Assembly (NCBI RefSeq): GCF_025195095.1
Contig: NZ_JANAVZ010000009.1
Span: 87,516 to 151,515, forward strand
Length of the DNA stretch: 64,000 bases
Direction: 5' to 3'
Origin: Paracoccus maritimus
GTDB taxonomy: Bacteria > Pseudomonadota > Alphaproteobacteria > Rhodobacterales > Rhodobacteraceae
Numbering within the stretch: the first letter of the stretch is position 1; each line of letters begins with the position of its first letter. Under the pieces are notes generated by a model that saw nothing but the letters and a program-made list of their open reading frames with translations, did no database searches and was not told the origin of the DNA. Made by a program: the position numbers and the translations under genes. Shown here piece by piece: positions 39,587 to 52,398 of the stretch.

Positions 39587-40467
39587 TGAGCATTCTGATT
39601 GATCGCGATACCAAAGTCATTGTTCAGGGGATCACCGGCAAGATGGCCCGGTTCCACACCCGCGAGATGATCGAATACGGCACCAATGTCGTCGGCGGCG
39701 TCGTGCCCGGAAAGGGCGGCGAGACGGTCGAGGGGGTGCCGGTTTTCGACACGGTCAAGCAGGCGGTCGCCGAAACCGGGGCCGAGGCGACGCTGGTCTT
39801 CGTGCCACCGCCCGCCGCCGCCGACGGGATCATGGAGGCAGCGGATGCGGGCATCCGCTATTGCGTCTGCATCACCGACGGCATCCCGGCGCAGGACATG
39901 ATCCGGGTGAAACGTTACATGTTCCGATACCCACGGGAACGGCGCATGGTGCTGACCGGCCCGAACTGCGCCGGCACGATCAGCCCCGGCAAGGCGATGT
40001 TGGGGATCATGCCCGGCCATATCTACCTGCAGGGTCATGTGGGCATCATCGGCAGGTCGGGAACGCTGGGTTACGAGGCTGCATCGCAGCTGAAGGAACG
40101 CGGGATCGGCGTCTCGACCAGCGTCGGCATCGGCGGCGATCCGATCAATGGATCGTCCTTCAGGGACATCATGCAGTATTTCCAGGATGACGACGACACC
40201 CACCTCATCTGCATGATCGGCGAGATCGGCGGCCCGCAAGAGGCCGAGGCGGCCGACTTCATCCGCGATCACGTCAAGAAGCCGGTGGTGGCCTATGTCG
40301 CGGGCCTGACCGCGCCCAAGGGACGGACCATGGGCCATGCGGGCGCGATCATCCAGGCGTTCGGGGAAAGCGCCAGCGAGAAGGTCGAGATCCTTGGCGC
40401 AGCGGGCGTGACCGTGGCCGAAAACCCGGCCGCGATCGGCGAGACGATCGCCCGTGTGCTGCAATAG
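39586..40467 (+). CDS. mtkB: Malate-CoA ligase subunit alpha
   Basis: The alpha subunit binds CoA and carries the phosphorylated histidine. The 293-residue protein has the CoA-binding N-terminal domain (IVQGITGKMARFHTREMI), GRSGTLGYE and GHAGAI (active-site His ~247). ATG at 39586 overlaps the mtkA stop, so the subunits are made in equal amounts. The Suc/Mal ligase paralogue question is settled by the serine-cycle setting. Confidence 0.93.
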   Translation: MSILIDRDTKVIVQGITGKMARFHTREMIEYGTNVVGGVVPGKGGETVEGVPVFDTVKQAVAETGAEATLVFVPPPAAADGIMEAADAGIRYCVCITDGIPAQDMIRVKRYMFRYPRERRMVLTGPNCAGTISPGKAMLGIMPGHIYLQGHVGIIGRSGTLGYEAASQLKERGIGVSTSVGIGGDPINGSSFRDIMQYFQDDDDTHLICMIGEIGGPQEAEAADFIRDHVKKPVVAYVAGLTAPKGRTMGHAGAIIQAFGESASEKVEILGAAGVTVAENPAAIGETIARVLQ

Positions 40468-40476
40468 GAGGGGGGG

Positions 40477-41448
40477 ATGGCGAAACCCAGGATACTGGTC
40501 ACCCGCCGCTGGCCCGCCGCGGTCGAGGCCCGGCTTGCGGATCTGTTCGATGCCGATCTGAACGTCTCGGACCGGCCGCTTGATCAGGACTGCCTGAAGC
40601 AGGCGATGCAGCGATATGACGCGATCCTGCCGACGGTAACCGACAGGATCGGCGCCGCGACGCTGGAACTGGAACGGCCGCAAGCGAAAATCCTTGCCAA
40701 TTACGGCGTCGGCTACAGCCATATCGACATGGCGCGCGCCGGCCAGCACGGCATCGTGGTGACGAACACGCCCGATGTCCTCAGCGAATGCACCGCCGAT
40801 CTGGCGATGACGCTGCTGCTGATGGCCGCGCGCCGCGCGGGCGAGGGCGAACGCGAGTTGCGCGCCGGACGCTGGGGCGGCTGGCGGCCCACCCATCTGA
40901 TCGGCACCAAGGTGTCGGGCAAGACGCTTGGCATCATCGGCTATGGCCGGATCGGGCAGCAGATGGCGCGGCGCGCGCATCATGGTTTCGGCATGAAAAT
41001 CCTTGCCTATAACCGCAGCAAGGTCGCGCCCGAGGTTCTGGCGCCATGTGCTGCGACACAGCTGGACAGCATCGACGAATTGCTGCCGCAGTGTGATTTC
41101 GTGTCGCTGCATTGTCCGGGCGGGCGCGAGAACCGGCATCTGATCGATGCGCGCCGACTGGGCCTGATGCGGGCCGGTGCGTTCCTGATCAACACCGCAC
41201 GCGGTGAGGTGGTGGATGAAGAGGCGCTGGCCCGCGCGCTGTGGTTCGAGACGATCGGCGGAGCGGGGCTGGATGTGTTCGACGGTGAACCGCGGATCAA
41301 TCCCGCGCTGCATGGCTGCGAGAACCTTGTCATGCTGCCGCATCTGGGCAGCGCCACCACCGAGGCGCGCGAGGCGATGGGATTTCGCGTGGTCGAGAAT
41401 CTGCGCGACTTCTTCGAGGGGCGCGAGCCGCGCGACAGGGTGAACTGA
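40477..41448 (+). CDS. hprA: Hydroxypyruvate/glyoxylate reductase (D-2-hydroxyacid dehydrogenase)
   Basis: HprA reduces hydroxypyruvate to D-glycerate in the serine cycle. The 323-residue protein has the NAD-binding motif GYGRIGQ, the catalytic Arg in NTARGEVVDEEAL, the Glu in DGEPRINP and the His in LPHLGSAT. AGGAGGGGGG precedes its ATG. It is the last gene of the operon sga-mtkA-mtkB-hprA and supplies the substrate of the glycerate kinase on the opposite strand. Confidence 0.92.
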   Translation: MAKPRILVTRRWPAAVEARLADLFDADLNVSDRPLDQDCLKQAMQRYDAILPTVTDRIGAATLELERPQAKILANYGVGYSHIDMARAGQHGIVVTNTPDVLSECTADLAMTLLLMAARRAGEGERELRAGRWGGWRPTHLIGTKVSGKTLGIIGYGRIGQQMARRAHHGFGMKILAYNRSKVAPEVLAPCAATQLDSIDELLPQCDFVSLHCPGGRENRHLIDARRLGLMRAGAFLINTARGEVVDEEALARALWFETIGGAGLDVFDGEPRINPALHGCENLVMLPHLGSATTEAREAMGFRVVENLRDFFEGREPRDRVN

Positions 41449-41550
41449 TCCACGCGCCGCAACGCCGATCCATGATCACGACCAAGGCCCGCGACAATGC
41501 GGACCGACGGACGTTGTCGCCCGGAAAACCTGAAGGCTGGATTGAAAATC

Positions 41551-41637
41551 TGGTGCGGTCGAGAAGACTCGAACTTCCACTCCGGTTAAGGAACAGCGAC
41601 CTCAACGCTGCGCGTCTACCAATTCCGCCACGACCGC
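41551..41637 (-). tRNA. tRNA-Leu (anticodon GAG)
   Basis: The 87-base gene on the - strand folds with a 7-bp acceptor stem (GCGGTCG with CGACCGC), the D arm with TGGCGGAATTGGTAGACGC, anticodon loop TTGAGGT (GAG, decoding CUC/CUU), a long class II variable arm as required for leucine, and T-arm TTCGAGT. The 3' CCA is encoded at 41553-41551. Confidence 0.96.
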
Positions 41638-41777
41638 ATCCGGGCAGTGCGCGGGGTCATAGCCGAGCGGAAAGCGATTGAAAAGGGCTTTCTTGCGGCA
41701 ATGAACCTCTGCGGCGATGGCCGGATACGTCGTCCGGGCACTTGACGCCAAACGGCCTTGGGGTCACATGCGCACGC

Positions 41778-42431
41778 ATGGTGGAATGGATCATCAGTGA
41801 CGGCCTGACAGGCCACGAAGAGGCCGTCGCACGGATGGAGGCCCGCGTGGCCGCGATCCACGCGGGCGAGGCGGACGAGCTGATCTGGCTGGTCGAGCAT
41901 CCGCCGCTTTACACCGCTGGCACCAGTGCGCGCGACGCTGATCTGCTGGACGCCCGCTTTCCCGTCCATGCAACGGGTCGGGGCGGACAATATACCTATC
42001 ACGGTCCCGGGCAGCGTGTCGTTTATGTCATGCTTGATCTGAACCGGCGTGGACGGGATGTCCGCGATTTCGTCGCCCGGCTGGAACGCTGGGTCATCGC
42101 CGCGCTGGCGGAATTTGGCGTGACCGGAGAGATCCGCGAGGGCCGCGTCGGTGTCTGGGTCGCGCGCCCTGAAAAACCGGGTCTGCCGGACGGCACCCCA
42201 CGCGAGGACAAGATCGCGGCGATCGGCGTCAAGTTGCGCCGCTGGGTCAGCTTTCACGGCATCGCCATCAATGTCGAACCCGACCTGACCCATTACGCCG
42301 GCATCGTTCCATGCGGCATCAGCGGCCACGGTGTGACCAGCCTGGTCGATCTTGGCCTGCCGGTCGCCATGCCCGATCTGGACAGTGCGCTGAAACGTTG
42401 CTTCGATCCGATCTTCGGTGCGGATCACTGA
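41778..42431 (+). CDS. lipB: Octanoyl-[ACP]:protein N-octanoyltransferase
   Basis: LipB moves octanoate from ACP to lipoyl domains, the first step of lipoate biosynthesis. The 217-residue protein contains [14 protein letters not shown] (active-site lysine and cysteine follow), [17 protein letters not shown] (catalytic Lys) and VPCGI (catalytic Cys). The ATG at 41778 gives the usual N-terminus; an in-frame TTG at 41742 is less likely. It lies alone between the tRNA and the cytochrome gene. Confidence 0.93.
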   Translation: MVEWIISDGLTGHEEAVARMEARVAAIHAGEADELIWLVEHPPLYTAGTSARDADLLDARFPVHATGRGGQYTYHGPGQRVVYVMLDLNRRGRDVRDFVARLERWVIAALAEFGVTGEIREGRVGVWVARPEKPGLPDGTPREDKIAAIGVKLRRWVSFHGIAINVEPDLTHYAGIVPCGISGHGVTSLVDLGLPVAMPDLDSALKRCFDPIFGADH

Positions 42432-42557
42432 CCGCCGGAAATCTGACGAACATGTGCAAATCTTGCCATGCGACCTTATGACGGGTGGATTCCGCAATTT
42501 GAGCGCCTATAACCGGGCGTTGGGACATCCAATTCTGGTTGAGCGAGGAAAACACGT

Positions 42558-42983
42558 ATGAAAATCGCGATTATCGGCTCTTTGATCGGTGCCGCCCTAG
42601 CCATGCCCGCATTCGCACAGGACGGAGACGCCGCCAACGGCGAAAAGGAATTCCGCAAATGCAAGGCCTGCCACATGATCCAGTCGCCCGACGGCGAGGA
42701 CATCGTGAAGGGCGGCAAGGTCGGGCCGAACCTGTACGGAATCGTCGGGCAGCCGGCGGGCAGTCAGGAAGGCTTCAAGTATTCGGACGCGCTGATCGAA
42801 CTGAAGGACAGCGGCGAGGTCTGGACGGTCGAGGATCTGGCCGCCTACATCACCGACCCGAACACGTTCGTTCAGGAAAAGACAGGCGATGACAGCGCGC
42901 GGACCAAGATGACCTTCAAGCTGAACAAGAATCAGGCGGACGTCGCGGCCTTCCTGGCCAGCCACTCGCCCGAGGCGGAATAG
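42558..42983 (+). CDS. cycA: Cytochrome c550-type periplasmic electron carrier
   Basis: The 141-residue protein starts with a cleavable signal peptide (MKIAIIGSLIGAALAMPAFA, cut before QDGDAANG). The mature part has the haem motif CKACH and a C-terminal Met ligand in TKMTFKLNKNQADVAAFL. It closely resembles Paracoccus cytochrome c550, which passes electrons from the bc1 complex to aa3 oxidase and denitrification enzymes. Its position upstream of ctaD mirrors the Paracoccus cycA-ctaDII pair. It is smaller than c550 of P. denitrificans. Confidence 0.93.
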   Translation: MKIAIIGSLIGAALAMPAFAQDGDAANGEKEFRKCKACHMIQSPDGEDIVKGGKVGPNLYGIVGQPAGSQEGFKYSDALIELKDSGEVWTVEDLAAYITDPNTFVQEKTGDDSARTKMTFKLNKNQADVAAFLASHSPEAE

Positions 42984-43166
42984 GCCGCGCTTGCAGAAAG
43001 TGCGGCAATCCGTCGCAGTTCAGCCTTACATCGCCTCCGCGGAATGTGATATTCTTGCGGAGGCGTTCCAATTTACGCCAGTTCGGCACATTGCCCGGTG
43101 CGCGCCACTGGTCTAGAAGACTTACGGAACATCGCCGGTCTGCCTGACCGGCTCGACGATATCTGA

Positions 43167-44854
<1,688 letters not shown>

Positions 44855-44855
<1 letters not shown>

Positions 44856-45349
44856 TGCCTTACGAATGGCAAGACGCGGCCCCGGACGATTCCGGGGCCG
44901 TTTGCTTTCGGCTGCGGGTCTGGCCATACCGTTCGCTGCCCGTGCGCGGCTTCGTGTGGTTCATCGGCGCGACCGCGGCGCTGCTTGCGCTGCCGCTGCT
45001 GGCGGCGCTTGGCACGGCGGTGCTGTGGGGGTTATTGCCCTTCGCGGCGCTGGTCGTCTGGGGGATGTGGTACGCGCTGCAGCGCAGTTACCGCAGCGGC
45101 GAAACGGTTGAGGAATTGACGCTGGATCGTCAAACCCTGTGGCTGCAGCGGCACGACGCCGGACGGCCGGTGCGACAGTGGAAGACCAACAGCTACTGGG
45201 TGCGGCCCGCGCTGAGGAAAGGCCCGGTCGAGGATTATTTGACCCTGACCGACGGTCAGCGCGAGATCGAGCTTGGGGCGTTTCTGACACCCGAGGAGCG
45301 CCGCGCTTTGTGCACGGATCTGCAAAACCGGTTGGCGCGCCTGAGATAG
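44855..45349 (+). CDS. DUF2244 integral membrane protein
   Basis: The 164-residue protein has an N-terminal soluble part, two adjacent membrane helices (about 34-80) and a soluble C-terminus with WKTNSYWVRP. This pattern fits DUF2244, commonly found beside cytochrome c oxidase genes in alphaproteobacteria. Its ATG overlaps the ctaD stop (TGATG), so it is translationally coupled; a role in oxidase biogenesis is reasonable but unproven. Confidence 0.85.
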
Positions 45350-45358
45350 GAAATGAAT

Positions 45359-45396
45359 GGCCCGGTGACCGGAAAAGCCTGGTCACCGGGCCTTTG
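45359..45396 (+). terminator. Strong Rho-independent terminator after ctaD-DUF2244
   Basis: A perfect 12-bp stem, GGCCCGGTGACC (45359-45370) and GGTCACCGGGCC (45381-45392), with a 10-base loop, is followed by TTT and a mixed T-rich tail. It lies 10 bases after the DUF2244 stop and also separates the convergent guaB gene. Confidence 0.88.
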
Positions 45397-45416
45397 GCTC
45401 TTTCGCTGAGGCGGCG

Positions 45417-46994
<1,578 letters not shown>

Positions 46995-47126
46995 TCACTA
47001 TGCCGCAAGGTCACATCCAATATGCATAAAATTCGCGCCTGTGGTGAATTGAACCGTTGCCTTCACACGCTAAGGTGACCGCATGATATCGAGAGGGGCG
47101 CACACCCCTGAGAGGGAGGCAACAAG

Positions 47127-48287
47127 ATGAAAAGAACTGCTACAGGAATGGCGGTCCTGCTGATGGGCACGGCCCCGGCATTGGCCGGCGGGATCGAGCG
47201 CGCGCCGCAATCGCTGACGGCTTTGTTCGAGGAAGGCAACTATGCCGAGCTGAGCTTCGGCGGTGTCGATCCGACCGTCGAGGGCACCGACGAGCTGGGC
47301 TTTCGCACCGGCGACGTGGCGCAGGGTTATGGTTTCCTGGGATTGAGCTACAAGCACCAGTTCACGCCCAATTTCTCGGCCGCGATCATTATCGAGCAGC
47401 CTTTCGGCGCCGATATCCGGTATCCGACCCAGCCGGGCCTGGCCCCCGATCCTTCGCAAATCGGCTCGGTCCTGCTTGGCGGTACGATCGCGCGCGTGGA
47501 TTCGACTACTTTCACCGCGCTTGGACGCTACAAGTTCGAAAACAATGTCTCGTTTCATGGCGGCATCCGCGGATCCCGCGCGGATGGCAATGTGACGCTG
47601 AACGGTGCCGCTTATGGCCCGGTCGCCGGATACAATGTGGATCTGGACACCGATACCGGAATTGGGTGGGTCGCCGGTGTGGCATGGGAAAAGCCCGAAA
47701 TCGCCGCCCGTGTCTCGCTGACCTACAATTCCGAGGTCGAGCACGAATTCGACACGACCGAGTCGGGACCGGCGATCGACACGCCGTTCGGACCCTTGCC
47801 GTTGCTGGACGGCGAATCCACCACCACCGTGAATACCCCTGAAAGCTGGAACCTCGAATTCCAGACTGGCGTCGCCCCTCAGACGCTGGTCTTCGGCTCG
47901 GTCCGTTGGGTCAACTGGTCCGAGTTCCGTGTGGATCCGGAGAACTTCGTGGCCGTGACCGGCGGCGGTCTGGTCGAACTGGAGGATACCACCACCTACA
48001 CCCTGGGTGTCGGCCGCCAGTTCAGCGAAAACTGGGCCGGTTCGGCGTCATTTACTTATGAAAAGGGTGGCGATGACCTTGTTTCGCCGCTGGCCCCGAC
48101 CAACGGCCGCAAGGGGATCACGCTTGCCGCGATCTATACGCGCGACAACATGAAGATCACCACGGGCATCAATTACACCAAGCTGGGCGACGCCAACCCC
48201 GAGACCGGCACGCCGGACGTTCAGCGCGCCTCGATGCGCGACAGCGACGCATGGGGCGTGGGCGTCAGGGTCGGCTACAGCTTCTGA
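47127..48287 (+). CDS. FadL/OMPP1-family outer-membrane transport protein
   Basis: The 386-residue precursor has a 20-residue signal peptide (cleavage after ALA) and many amphipathic beta strands, ending with an aromatic Phe (VRVGYSF) recognised by the Bam machinery. The family forms beta barrels that let hydrophobic molecules, such as long-chain fatty acids or aromatics, cross the outer membrane. The cargo is unknown. A strong GAGGGAGG ribosome site precedes the ATG, and a terminator follows. It stands alone. Confidence 0.86.
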   Translation: MKRTATGMAVLLMGTAPALAGGIERAPQSLTALFEEGNYAELSFGGVDPTVEGTDELGFRTGDVAQGYGFLGLSYKHQFTPNFSAAIIIEQPFGADIRYPTQPGLAPDPSQIGSVLLGGTIARVDSTTFTALGRYKFENNVSFHGGIRGSRADGNVTLNGAAYGPVAGYNVDLDTDTGIGWVAGVAWEKPEIAARVSLTYNSEVEHEFDTTESGPAIDTPFGPLPLLDGESTTTVNTPESWNLEFQTGVAPQTLVFGSVRWVNWSEFRVDPENFVAVTGGGLVELEDTTTYTLGVGRQFSENWAGSASFTYEKGGDDLVSPLAPTNGRKGITLAAIYTRDNMKITTGINYTKLGDANPETGTPDVQRASMRDSDAWGVGVRVGYSF

Positions 48288-48312
48288 TCCCGCATCGACG
48301 CAACAATGGCAC

Positions 48313-48336
48313 GGCCCCGCTTCGGCGGGGCCTTTG
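48313..48336 (+). terminator. Rho-independent terminator after the FadL-like gene
   Basis: GGCCCCGC (48313-48320), loop TTCG, GGCGGGGCC-type arm (to 48332) and a short TTTGCTTT tail follow the gene stop by about 25 bases. Confidence 0.85.
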
Positions 48337-48386
48337 CTTTGTTGGGCCAACGGATTACCTATGCGCCGTTCAGAAAGGGAACCGGC

Positions 48387-49247
48387 ATGATCTATGGCAG
48401 TGGCGACGCGTGGCGGCAGGCAGCGAACAGGCGCATTGCGCTGTTCGGCATGTCCGGGCTTGGCAAGACCTACCTGTCCAACATGCTGCGCGCCGCGGGC
48501 GACTGGTTCCACTATTCGATCGATTACCGCATCGGCACCCGCTACATGGGCGAATACATCGCCGACAACTTCAAGCGCGAGGCGATGAAGGTGCCGCTGC
48601 TGCGGGAATTGCTGATGTCCGACAGCGTCTATATCGCCAGCAATATCACCTTTGACAATCTCGCGCCCCTGTCCACCTATCTGGGCAAACCCGGCAGCCC
48701 CAGCCGGGGCGGCCTGCCATTCGACGAATACCGCGTGCGCCAGGACCAGCATCGCCGGGCCGAGATGTCGGCCCTGCTGGACACACGCCATTTCATGAAT
48801 CGCGCGATGGATATCTATAATATCCCGCATTTCGTCTGCGACAGCGGCGGCTCGATCTGCGAGGTGGTGGACCCCGACGATCCCGATGATCCGGTGCTGG
48901 CCGCGCTGGAACGCGACCTGCTGATGGTCTGGATCAGGGGATCGGACGCGCATACCGCCGAACTGGTCCGTCGTTTCGACCGCGCGCCCAAGCCGATGTA
49001 TTACCAGCCCGAGTTCCTGGAAAAAGCCTGGGTGGCCTATCGGGTCGAGAAGGGTCTGCAGGGCGAAGAGGTGAACCCCGACGATTTCATCCGCTGGACC
49101 TATGCCCGTGCACTGGCCCATCGGCAGCCGCGATACGAGGCGATGGCGCGTCGCGGCGTCACCGTTCTGGCCGAAGAGGTCGCCGAGGTGAAGACGCCCG
49201 CCGATTTCACTGACCTGATCGCCCGTGCCATCGACCGCAAGGATTGA
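48387..49247 (+). CDS. Putative P-loop ATPase of unknown function
   Basis: The 286-residue protein has a Walker A motif near the N-terminus ([10 protein letters not shown], residues ~22-31) and a mid-protein [11 protein letters not shown] stretch. No further family motif is certain. It lacks a signal peptide. ATG at 48387 follows GAAAGGGA. It precedes metA by only 4 bases, so the three genes ATPase-metA-ppk2 form one operon. Conserved hypothetical; the physiological role is not known. Confidence 0.7.
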   Translation: MIYGSGDAWRQAANRRIALFGMSGLGKTYLSNMLRAAGDWFHYSIDYRIGTRYMGEYIADNFKREAMKVPLLRELLMSDSVYIASNITFDNLAPLSTYLGKPGSPSRGGLPFDEYRVRQDQHRRAEMSALLDTRHFMNRAMDIYNIPHFVCDSGGSICEVVDPDDPDDPVLAALERDLLMVWIRGSDAHTAELVRRFDRAPKPMYYQPEFLEKAWVAYRVEKGLQGEEVNPDDFIRWTYARALAHRQPRYEAMARRGVTVLAEEVAEVKTPADFTDLIARAIDRKD

Positions 49248-49251
49248 TCTG

Positions 49252-50178
49252 ATGCCCATCACCCTGAACGAAGACCTGCCCGCCTTCCGCATCCTGTCGG
49301 ACGAAGGCGTCATGGTGATGTCGCCCGGACGCGCGGAAAAGCAGGACATCAGACCGCTGCGGATCGGGTTGCTGAACCTGATGCCGAAGAAGATCCAGAC
49401 CGAGAACCAGTTTGCCCGGCTGATCGGCGCGACGCCGCTGCAGATTGATTTCCAACTGATCCGCATGTCGCAGCATGAAAGCCGCAACACTGCCGCTGAT
49501 CACATGGAAAGCTTTTACCGCCCCTTCGCCGACGTCGAGGCATCGGGCGAGAAATTTGACGGGCTGGTGATCACCGGGGCGCCGATCGAACATCTGCCCT
49601 TCGATCAGGTCACATACTGGGACGAACTGACGCGGGTCTTTGAATGGACCCAAAGTCATGTGCATTCCACCTTCGGCGTCTGCTGGGGCGGCATGGCGAT
49701 GGCGTCGCATTTCCACGGCCTGCCCAAGCACATGCTGGATCACAAGGCGTTCGGCTGTTTCCGGCATCAGAACCTGGCACCGGCCTCGCCCTATCTGCGC
49801 GGCTTCTCGGACGACGTGCTTGTGCCGGTCAGCCGCTGGACCGAGGTGCGCCAATCCGACGTGGATAGCTGTCCGGGGCTGACGACGCTGCTGGCCAGCG
49901 ATGAGGTCGGCCCCTGCCTGCTGGAAGATAAGGGGCATCGGGCGCTGTATGTGTTCAACCACTTCGAATATGACAGCACGACGTTGAAAGACGAATACGA
50001 TCGGGATGTGGCGGTCGGAAAGACCATCAACGTGCCGCGCAACTATTATCCGGGTGATGATCCCGCGGCTGTGCCAACGAACCGCTGGCGCAGCCACGCC
50101 CATCTGCTTTACGGTAACTGGATCAACGAGATCTACCAGACCACGGAATATGACATGACCCGGATCGGAACCCGCTGA
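49252..50178 (+). CDS. metA: Homoserine O-acetyltransferase (MetA family)
   Basis: This enzyme acylates L-homoserine at the start of methionine synthesis. The 308-residue protein has catalytic Cys in GVCWGGMAM (~143), His/Glu in FNHFEYDS (~236-238) and the acyl-specificity region [10 protein letters not shown]. The Glu after GAPI is the residue that distinguishes acetyl-CoA users from succinyl-CoA users in this family, so acetylation is inferred. ATG at 49252 has only 4 bases from the ATPase stop. Confidence 0.93.
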   Translation: MPITLNEDLPAFRILSDEGVMVMSPGRAEKQDIRPLRIGLLNLMPKKIQTENQFARLIGATPLQIDFQLIRMSQHESRNTAADHMESFYRPFADVEASGEKFDGLVITGAPIEHLPFDQVTYWDELTRVFEWTQSHVHSTFGVCWGGMAMASHFHGLPKHMLDHKAFGCFRHQNLAPASPYLRGFSDDVLVPVSRWTEVRQSDVDSCPGLTTLLASDEVGPCLLEDKGHRALYVFNHFEYDSTTLKDEYDRDVAVGKTINVPRNYYPGDDPAAVPTNRWRSHAHLLYGNWINEIYQTTEYDMTRIGTR

Positions 50179-51068
50179 TGGCCAAGTCAAACCGCGCGAT
50201 GCCGGAACTGCCGCTGGTCGGACAGATCTCGGACTACCTGGACAAGGGCGCCCCGAAAGAGATCCGCAAGACCATCGAAAAGGCCGGCAAGCACGATATC
50301 CTCGACCCCGGCTATCCGTATCGCGAAGAGATGGACAAGGACGACTACGAAGACCACCTGGAGGCGCTGCAACTGCAACTTGTGCGGATGATGCACGATG
50401 TGGTGTCTACGGGTAAGCGGCTGGTGGTCCTGTTCGAGGGGCGTGACGCCGCGGGCAAGGGCGGCACGATCGAACGTGTGCGCGAGAACCTGAACCCGCG
50501 ATCCTGCTATATCGTCGCGCTGCCCAAGCCGACCGAGCGGGAACAGGATCAATGGTATTTTCAACGCTATGTGGACTGGCTGCCCGCCGCCGGAGAGATC
50601 GCCCTGTTCGATCGCAGCTGGTACAATCGGGGCGTTGTCGAGCGCGTCTTCGGCTTCTCGACTGACCATCAGCGGAATGCGTTCTTTCGGCAGTTGCCGG
50701 GGTTCGAACAGACCTTGGTCGATGACGGCATCACACTGGTCAAGCTGTGGCTGAATGTGGGACGCGCCGAACAGTTGAAGCGGTTCCTGGACCGCGAACA
50801 GGATCCGCTGAAACAGTGGAAGCTTTCGCCCATCGACGTGGACGGCCTCGCGAAATGGGACGACTACAGCACCGCGATACGCGACACGCTGAACCTGTCG
50901 CATTCGCCCATCGCGCCATGGACGGTGATCCGGTCAGATGACAAGCGCCGTGCCCGGATCGCTGCGATCCAGACGATCCTGCATGCGGTGGATTATGCGG
51001 GCAAGAACCCGCGCGCCATCGGCAAGGTCGATCCGCAGGTCGCCGGTGACCCCGAACTTCTGCTGTGA
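50178..51068 (+). CDS. ppk2: Polyphosphate kinase 2
   Basis: PPK2 enzymes transfer phosphate between polyphosphate and nucleotides. The 296-residue protein has Walker [15 protein letters not shown] (~83-96), [16 protein letters not shown] (Walker B/lid) and the [22 protein letters not shown] C-terminal part. This is a one-domain, class I type. ATG overlaps the metA stop (TGATG), which is an unusual operon partner. It could make nucleotides from polyP for methionine-pathway ATP use, but this is inference. Confidence 0.92.
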   Translation: MAKSNRAMPELPLVGQISDYLDKGAPKEIRKTIEKAGKHDILDPGYPYREEMDKDDYEDHLEALQLQLVRMMHDVVSTGKRLVVLFEGRDAAGKGGTIERVRENLNPRSCYIVALPKPTEREQDQWYFQRYVDWLPAAGEIALFDRSWYNRGVVERVFGFSTDHQRNAFFRQLPGFEQTLVDDGITLVKLWLNVGRAEQLKRFLDREQDPLKQWKLSPIDVDGLAKWDDYSTAIRDTLNLSHSPIAPWTVIRSDDKRRARIAAIQTILHAVDYAGKNPRAIGKVDPQVAGDPELLL

Positions 51069-51211
51069 TGCACGGCTGCCTGCACGAATTCCTGCGTCCG
51101 CGGGATTATGCCGTCGCAGGTTTTGCCTGATCCCGGAATTTGCATTGAAACGCCGCCTCTGCCGAACCCGGCAAAGTCGCCTTCCGGGTCAGAAACACAT
51201 GACGACATTCT

Positions 51212-51285
51212 TGGAGGTGGGTACCGGAATCGAACCGGTCTTCACGGATTTGCAATCCGGTGCGTAACCACTCCGCCAACCCACC
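51212..51285 (-). tRNA. tRNA-Cys (anticodon GCA)
   Basis: The 74-base gene on the - strand has acceptor stem GGTGGGT with ACCCACC, a D arm with TGGCGGAGTGGTTA, anticodon loop ATTGCAAAT (GCA) and T arm GGTTCGATTCC, with encoded CCA. It is the likely insertion site of the prophage on its right, whose integrase begins 94 bases away. Confidence 0.96.
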
Positions 51286-51330
51286 GTAGTGCTGCGTTTG
51301 CTATGGTTTTCGAGAAACGGGGTCAAGAGG

Positions 51331-51350
51331 GTTATCACACCCGTTATCAC
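51331..51350. repeat. Short direct repeats by the integrase, possible arm sites
   Basis: GTTATCAC occurs at 51331-51338 and 51343-51350, 12 bases apart, between tRNA-Cys and the integrase stop. Such short repeats near an attachment site often serve as integrase or Xis arm sites. Confidence 0.45.
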
Positions 51351-51378
51351 TTTCACGTTCTGGCCCTGTTCTGTTCCA

Positions 51379-52398
51379 TCAGCTGCGCTTGGCTCGGGCC
51401 TGACGCGCCCGCATGATCTGGCGAGCTTCTCCGGCATACTTCCGCACCATCGCTTTGGTGCTGTGGCCGCTGTAGGACATGATCTCGTCGTCGTCGCAGC
51501 CTGCCCACGCCAACTCCATCACTCCACGATAGCGCAGCGCATGGAGATCGTAGGCTTCAAACCCAAGCCGCCGGCGCTCGGCCAGCATTAGTTCGGCCAG
51601 GCGCCGATACTCCATCCGGCTGCCATCCTGCTTGGTGATGATGTGGCGGGCGGGCAGAGGGGCGAAAGGTAGCGCGGCCTTCGCATTGTCCAATGCGGCC
51701 TTGAGAGCCACTGTGCAGGGCAGAATCAGCGGCTTGTCGCCCTTGTTCTGTCGCAGCCTCAGAGTCCCGTCGCCGACTGGGTCATAGTCTCCCCAGGTGA
51801 AGCCCACCCAATCTCCGGGTCTTTGAACGGTGCCGACGCCGATCTCGAAGATCAGCCGTTCAACTGGTCCCGCTTCGGTCCGCCACCTCTCAACGGCAGC
51901 ATCGGGCCACGGGACGTGTGGTTGTCTGCGATCCTTCGGCACGGCCAGCCGCTCGATACCTTTCGCAGGATTGTCGTTCAGCCAGCGCCGCCGGATCACT
52001 TCCTTTGCGATCATGCTGATGGCAACGGGGATGTAATTCGCGAATCGGACGCGATGCTTGTTTTTGTCCATCGCCGCATAAATGTCGGCTTGCGTCAGGC
52101 GCGCCACGTCACGCTTGCCGATCTTGTCGATCAGGTAGGCCAGAACCGGCTCCAGGTCTTGGCGGTAACGTGTGGATTTTTCGGCCCATCGATCCGATTC
52201 GCGCAGGATCTTTATGGCCGCAGCCCAGGACCGTTTGGCTTCCATCGTCTTGCCGGTCATGACCTCCCAGTATTGGCGGTCAAACTCGGCCGTACCCTCG
52301 GGAGCGGTGAAGCGGTGAAGATATTTCCCGCCTTTGCGGAAATACAGGTATCCGGGCTTGGCCTCGAACACATAGGGCTTGCGACCTTCCTTCCTCAC
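51379..52398 (-). CDS. int: Tyrosine-recombinase integrase
   Basis: The 339-residue protein has an N-terminal SAM-like DNA-binding domain (PVLAYLIDKIGKRDVARLTQADIYAAM, in part) and a C-terminal catalytic domain. The latter has Arg in GTVQRPGDW, HxxR-like LHALRYRG, GHS and Tyr in VRKYAGE. It integrates the element at tRNA-Cys. GTG at 52398 overlaps the excisionase-like stop by GTGA. The catalytic set appears complete, so the enzyme may still work even though the phage is defective. Confidence 0.92.
   Translation of the reverse strand: MRKEGRKPYVFEAKPGYLYFRKGGKYLHRFTAPEGTAEFDRQYWEVMTGKTMEAKRSWAAAIKILRESDRWAEKSTRYRQDLEPVLAYLIDKIGKRDVARLTQADIYAAMDKNKHRVRFANYIPVAISMIAKEVIRRRWLNDNPAKGIERLAVPKDRRQPHVPWPDAAVERWRTEAGPVERLIFEIGVGTVQRPGDWVGFTWGDYDPVGDGTLRLRQNKGDKPLILPCTVALKAALDNAKAALPFAPLPARHIITKQDGSRMEYRRLAELMLAERRRLGFEAYDLHALRYRGVMELAWAGCDDDEIMSYSGHSTKAMVRKYAGEARQIMRARQARAKRS

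Noticed and set aside
48288..49252. A SAM riboswitch before metA (common for met genes in alphaproteobacteria).
   Set aside because: Only 4 bases separate metA from the upstream ATPase gene, and the operon leader contains just the FadL-gene terminator. No riboswitch-like fold was seen.
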